Assembly: GCA_006937955.1 (NCBI GenBank)
Contig: SSNP01000136.1
Location: forward strand, 720,235-784,234
Direction of reading: 5' to 3'
Length of the DNA stretch: 64,000 nt
Source: Pachypanchax playfairii
Taxonomy: Eukaryota > Chordata > Actinopteri > Cyprinodontiformes > Aplocheilidae
The notes beneath the pieces were generated by a model. The model searched no databases. It was not told the DNA's origin and was given only the letters and a program-made list of their open reading frames with translations. The position numbers and the translations under genes were made by a program. Positions 59,481 through 64,000 of this stretch are shown here, in pieces (the stretch's first letter is position 1; every line of letters begins with the position of its first letter).

Positions 59481-59968
59481 GGATTATTTCAGCCTTAGAA
59501 ATGTCAGTTAGCTGCTCTTACTTGTAAACAAGTCTCTTGTTGCCATGGTTATGCATCATAACAAGTGGCAAAAAAGTGACAAATCCAGCAAAAAACTCAA
59601 TCAGCACAGCACCCAAATCAGAAGAAAAGTATTTAGAAAATATTTCCAGAAGAAAAAACCATCAAGAAATACTCACAAAGAATAAAAAAATGCTAGCAAT
59701 GCTAGCTAAGTCACAGAGCTACTCCAACAAGCTGCCACCAGTTGTAGCGCTATTCCGGAATATGTCCGCTTTGTTTCTTATTTAAAAAACGGTTGAATCG
59801 GAAAGCACCATTTTTTCCTACGTGGCATTTTATCCTACGTATTTCATAGCGTCCAATAACAGTGCACAGTAAAGTAAACAGTCCAACCCCCCACCCTCAG
59901 CCCCCCACCCCCAGCCCATACACTGGTAGCTGCGTTGCGCTAGCTTGTGCTGCTGCTCTTGAGAAGGG

Positions 59969-60250
59969 ATGGCTACGCAAACGGGGACCTGTTGTGTCCA
60001 AGGATGCTCAACCCATGCTGGAAGTTTCCACTCACTCCCGAAGGATGAAAAAACAAGAGAAGAGTGGCTGAAGTTCATTTATGGAGAAGTGCCACGCAGT
60101 TATAACCTCAATTAGAAAATATGTTCAGCTCACTTCACGGAGGACTGCTTCCATAACTTGGGTGAATTCAAGTTGGGATTGTCAAAGAAACTGATTTTAA
60201 TTAAAAATTCTTTACCAACCCTGAAGGAGGCGACCACATCGTCAATACCT
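59969..60250 (+). pseudogene. THAP zinc-finger exon with premature stop
   Basis: The exon opens MATQTGTCCVQGCSTHAGSF and includes the conserved Trp (REEWLKFIYG). After an in-frame TAG (codon 49, 60,113-60,115) the same frame goes on with ICSAHFTEDCFHNLGEFKLG. This gives the THAP C2CH pattern (C8-x4-C13 ... C-x2-H) in one exon ending at a GTAAGT donor at 60,251. THAP domains bind DNA and occur in host factors and in P-element and Kolobok transposases. The stop would truncate the finger. An open segment after a CCTCAG acceptor (60,480-60,698) shows no known domain. Confidence 0.75.
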
Positions 60251-60799
60251 GTAAGTTTATTTATTTAATAAAATGCTGCCTTGCCTGATAAACGTTTGTT
60301 CGTGGTCTGAAGAGTTCATGATGCTAGCATGTGATAGCCGCTCTAGCAACAATGTCCGTGAGCAACAGGTTTATCATACCATATTGTGAATCTATTTTCA
60401 TTGATAACATCTGACAGCACTGTTTATTCGCTCATGTGATTAGTTAAGTTTTATGTGTTCACCCCTCCGTCTTCCTCAGAAGACGTTTCAGGCTCGAACA
60501 TATACGGTTGTAAACGTCCACTCGCCATGTTACTGGACTGTTGACGGAGCCGAGAAGAAAGGCTTGCTGCGGGCAATGGTTGTAGCCAATCAGAGCGAAG
60601 TCAGCCAGGGAGACCCACATATCATTAATGAAAGGAACCGTGTTGCTGAGAAGAGGATTCTGACCTGCCCGTACACCCCCGCCCTGTTAGTTTTTTAATC
60701 AAATTCTTTTGTGAGTTGACATATGCGGGCATATCTACTACATGAAATAGCTTTACGCCAGTTTAAACAGTGATGTCATCACACCTTTAAGAAGTCAGT

Positions 60800-61334
60800 C
60801 TCACATAGTATCAAAGCATTAGCCCAAAATATACAAGTTGAAAATTGTAATTTCAGGGAATACCCCATCTCCAATGGAGGAATAAACCTGCTTGATAAGA
60901 AATGCACTGACAAATATATTAGAAATAATTTTATTAAAATCTCAAATCCTATATGCAAGTACAGGTGGGCACCTCTCAGTAAAACAACAAAGGAGGGAAG
61001 CGTTGACAGAGAAGCTCTAGCGCTGCTAATGCAGCTACTGTGTGGCCATATTTAGCAAGAGTTTAGACTCCTCTACCGATTGATTTTCAGAAAAAATGTG
61101 ACTTGCAACAAATAAAGTGACTAACGTGAAGCATGCGCTAGCCATCGTTACTATAACCAAGATAACAACGCTACGGACTACCGTAAAGTCCAAACCTCAG
61201 TTCTTTCAAATTCATATAACTTCACAGGGCGGTGTGTAGTGTGCAACGTAATGTTCTAATGAATACCTGTTTCTATTTCTTGGTTTAACAAAAAGTTATC
61301 ACTTAACTTCAACTCACCTCGTCTCCACACTTCA
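60800..61334. other. Intergenic DNA, nothing recognised
   Basis: No protein family, RNA gene or terminal repeat was recognised between the TTAA element and the right arm of the inverted repeat. Confidence 0.4.
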
Positions 61335-61460
61335 CATGGGAAATGATAAATATGTAACTTCCGGTCCTGACAGAAGAGCTGGTCCTGAGAGGTGAGGTCT
61401 GCAAAGAAGGGTCCTGAGAGGTGAGGTCTGCAGCCAGACCCCTCTCACACATTCAGTATT
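61335..61460 (-). repeat. Right arm of the inverted repeat, exon-like
   Basis: Read on the minus strand: GTCTGGCTGCAGACCTCACC, CTCTCAGGACC twice, TGTCAGGACCGGAAGTT, then CCCATGTGAAGTGTGGAGAC and a strong donor-like GAG/GTGAGT. It matches the complement of the segment at 55.5 kb. It may be a 5' untranslated exon of the zinc-finger-like relic at 58.3-57.0 kb; that link is conjecture. Confidence 0.55.
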
Positions 61461-61582
61461 ACCCGATGCAATGATGACCATGGCAAGGAAACTTGCCGGC
61501 ATTAAGTTTACAAATAAGGGTCAGGTAATTATCACTATGATTAGTGAGGATGTAAAGGTCTTAATGTAAAAATGCAATGTAA

Positions 61583-62167
61583 AGAGGCCATTTCATACAA
61601 ATTTCAGGACTTTTTGGTTATTTTTTTAAGTATTAACCTGTAATATGAAACATTTTATATCTAAAAGATGATTAACAGACCTTTCAATCTGTCTGCGTCA
61701 AAATTTGGCTGGTTCCATCAGGCTTTGGGCAGCAGCTCGTTTATATTCATTATTGGAATTTGCTGGACTCAGATGCCGCTTTTTCACCGACAGAACACGG
61801 TGCGGCTCGGTTCACTTAAGCCCCCTGCGGACCCTTTTCCACCACCTTTCTCGGGTCTTAACCGCGTCATTCCGCACCAACCCGGCCTCTTTTTTCAGAC
61901 CACCTCCTCGGTGGTCCGAAGCGGCCCAAAGCGGGCCCACACGCCCACCTGTCTACTGATTGGTCTAGTAAACTGCTGAGTTGTGACGAAACAAGTATCG
62001 GCAGTTTGAAATCAGGTGTTATTGCCACCTGCGTAGTTTGAGAGATAAAAACTGAAAGAGAAGTTGTTGACCTGTTTTCACACCCACTATGAAGGTAAGA
62101 ACACCCGTGGAGCTAAAATATTCAACAGACACTTCAGAAAAACCATTTTTAATGGTTTTAATGGTTT
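61583..62167 (+). mobile_element. MITE family M copy 2
   Basis: Starts AGAGGCCATTTCATAC and shares its left 190 bp and right 180 bp with the copy at 22,348. Its centre (about 61,770-61,975) is replaced by a GC-rich segment (CGGTGCGGCTCGG, CCTCGGTGGTCCGAAGCGG). The right end is blurred by ATGGTTTTA repeats. The left TTAA is changed to GTAA. Confidence 0.75.
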
Positions 62168-63665
62168 TAAGTTTAATGACCATATAGAATAATGTCAAAG
62201 TTGACTTTTGACCCAATTTAAAGCTGCTATGCTCATTTTGCATAACAAATTAGCTAAACATGTTTTTTTTTCATGCCCATTAAAAACGTTTTAACACAGC
62301 ATGGAGAAAAATATGTTGTGAAGATTAAAAAAAATAATAATAATTAAGTGGTTCTCCCGCATTTGTATAAAAAAATTCATCCAATCAAATAGTTCGGCTC
62401 GAAAGGAATGGTTGAACAGAGTCCCTCCAGTCATACGGACTTCCGCATTTATATGGCTTCTGTGCTCCTAAAAAACAGACATATTACGGCAAAACACTGC
62501 TTGGAGTGTTCGCCGCTCTACCATGTTACAGCAGGAGAAACAGCCGCCAGCTGGTTCCGCGTCAGGTTCTGGACAGAGTAACAAACTTGGAAAAAGAAAA
62601 AACCCATTTGAAGTTTTAGAAAACAAATGACGTTTGGACAAAGAGCAAAAACCAGAGTAAACATTGGTGTTGCTTTACAGCGATAGCGAAAACTATGTGA
62701 GTCTGAGGGACTGCACTGGATCGTCTCCTTCCAACACCTCTCAACTGTCGACGCTGAGATTTCTCACAGGCTTTCCCAGTTTTAGCTGTTGCTTTTCGGC
62801 CTGGTACATATTCTGTATCGGAGCCTACAATGTTATCCTCATGGACACTCTAAGTGGAAAAAACAGAAAAAAATTCAACAAGACCCACAGAAAATATGAA
62901 TTACAATAAACACAGCTATCTCATTTAGATAGCAGGAGAGGCTTTTTTTCTAGCAGGCTCGCGAGCATTTATTCTTCATAAATAAGGCCTAAATAAATAG
63001 GTAAAAGAAAAACTAAGTTTAATGTTTAAATAAGTTAAAAGACTGATTAATGTCAGTTGTTTGTTGTTATATTGTTTTCATTTACTGGTGATTCTGCCAT
63101 GTTACGGTACTTGAATGAACTGCTGACCTGTGTCTTGCACTCTTTCGTCTTCTAGGGCTATGCATATTTCCAAACCTGGGAGGGCGTGGCTTAGGAATTC
63201 TACCCGATGGGAGGGGGGAGAGTTCTGTGCCTTTGTTTACATTTGTTGACATTCTAAGCTAGGCAATTTTTAATCGGGTGTATCACCTTTAATGGGAATA
63301 TTTTCAGAGAAAATAGTTTGGACAAGTCACCACTGGTGTGTTTTATGTACATAGATTTAAGATATACTTCTTTAAATCTCTTTTATAACAGAGTTAATAT
63401 ATGGAATGGGAGCGCCGTTATCAAAGTAATTAGTAGATTTTTCACATGAATATTTTGACTTGTAGTGTGTAATTCAAACGCAAAGCACAACTTGTCTTGT
63501 TTAAAACTCCACTCCGGCGAGGAACTGTTTTCAGACACTAAATTAGAGGTTTAAGGAAAGCCCAAAATTTGATTGACAAAATTGAGCGTCTTAGTGTTAG
63601 CGAGCTGAAAAGTTATCAGGGAAAAACGTCACAGCTAAACCTGTTGACAGCTTCTTCAAAATAAT
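62168..63665. other. Intergenic DNA with one short frame
   Basis: An ATG near 62,522 opens a short frame (MLQQEKQPPAGSASGSGQSN) ending within 40 codons. It has no recognised family and may belong to a repeat. The rest is AT-rich with no defined elements. Confidence 0.35.
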
Positions 63666-63670
63666 CTTAA

Positions 63671-64000
63671 AGAGGCCTTTCCATTAAAAACGTTTCTTCT
63701 GAGTTTTCTGTTAAATATTTTAAGTCCACAGGTGTTCTTGGCTTTGTATTGGGTGTGAAAATGGCACAATAACTTCTCTTTCAGTTTTTATCTCTCAAAA
63801 TACACAAGTGACAATAAAACCCGAGTTCAAACGGCCTGTATTTGTTACGTCACATCTACTTTGTTCATTCGTATTCATCAGCTTGCGAAGTTGAGACCAC
63901 TCCTAGCAGGCTGCTGGCTAAAAGCTGTTAGCATAAACACGTATCAGACAGGGAGATACTCAGTGTGCTATTGCCATGCGCTGCAGGGAGGAAACAGTAA
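63671..64000 (-). mobile_element. MITE family M copy 3, cut by window edge
   Basis: Begins after TTAA (63,667-63,670) with AGAGGCCTTTCCATTAAAAA. It follows the complement of the right half of the copy at 22,348, including TTTTATCTCTCAAA, CGAGTTCAAACGGCCTG, ATTCATCAGCT and GGAGGAAACAGTA. The other terminus is beyond the window. Confidence 0.8.

Larger units (their letters stand above)
58710..60786. mobile_element. TTAA-flanked DNA element carrying a THAP exon (2.1 kb)
   Basis: Left terminus AGGGGTTATGACATCA and right terminus (complement) AGGTGTGATGACATCA, with TTAA directly outside on both sides (58,706-58,709 and 60,787-60,790). TTAA targets plus a THAP domain recall the Kolobok superfamily. 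piggyBac also uses TTAA but lacks THAP. The interior holds an internally deleted family D LINE and a THAP exon. No catalytic transposase domain was found, so it is defective. Confidence 0.75.

Noticed and set aside
60453..60698. Catalytic domain of a THAP transposase in the frame 60,453-60,698
   Set aside because: The frame is open after a plausible acceptor, but no DDE-like or other recognisable motif is present.

Overview
This 64 kb window comes from a teleost nuclear genome, most likely a percomorph fish. The signs are split genes with GT/AG introns, long (CA)n arrays, and fish-type repeats of many classes: Tc1 and hAT elements, TTAA-flanked elements, tRNA-derived SINEs, L2/CR1-, L1- and I-like LINEs, and Sushi-like and Gmr1-like Ty3/gypsy elements. 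No bacterial gene organisation, CRISPR array or viral genome is present.

Three host genes are readable, in an order matching my recollection of human 10p15 (NET1 - ASB13 - TASOR2). net1 (+, CDS 7,496-15,023, 12 coding exons, 585 aa) is a nuclear RhoA guanine-nucleotide exchange factor. asb13 (-, CDS 27,001-23,488, 6 exons, 291 aa) is an ankyrin-repeat/SOCS-box substrate receptor for a Cullin-5 ubiquitin ligase. tasor2 (+, from 49,926) shows only its 5' part: eight confident exons, 243 codons, plus one tentative exon at 55,411. All exon joins were deduced by eye from splice signals, reading phase and family resemblance. The genes share a neighbourhood, not a pathway.

Layout. 1-7.2 kb: microsatellites, a 402-bp tandem dimer, a Tc1 relic and a worn SINE. 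7.2-17.05 kb: net1 with a hAT-type element in intron 3 and LINE relics in introns 3 and 11. 17.1-22.9 kb: Tc1 relic split by a TTAA element, LINE relics, a SINE and a TTAA MITE. 23.5-27 kb: asb13. 29.1-46.2 kb: a nested retrotransposon block. Here a decayed 5'-half Sushi-like element abuts a 3'-truncated antisense L1, which is itself split by an L2/CR1-like LINE (about 33.8-37.28 kb) and by a complete Gmr1-like LTR element (38,229-44,548) with exact GGCAA target duplications. 46.2-48.5 kb: a pogo/Tigger-like element carrying a SINE, then a LINE 3' end. 49.9-55.5 kb: start of tasor2 with a 396-bp MITE and a nearly pristine Tc1 element in its introns. 55.5-64 kb: LINE fragments, zinc-finger-like exon relics, a TTAA element carrying a THAP exon, and two MITE copies.

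The most interesting item is the Gmr1-like element. Its gag has a SCAN-like capsid region, its integrase lies upstream of its reverse transcriptase, its LTRs differ at only three positions, and each LTR carries a captured LINE 3' tail. Second is the right-hand region, where a THAP exon in a TTAA-flanked element lies beside HFHC zinc-finger-like exon relics and an inverted repeat.
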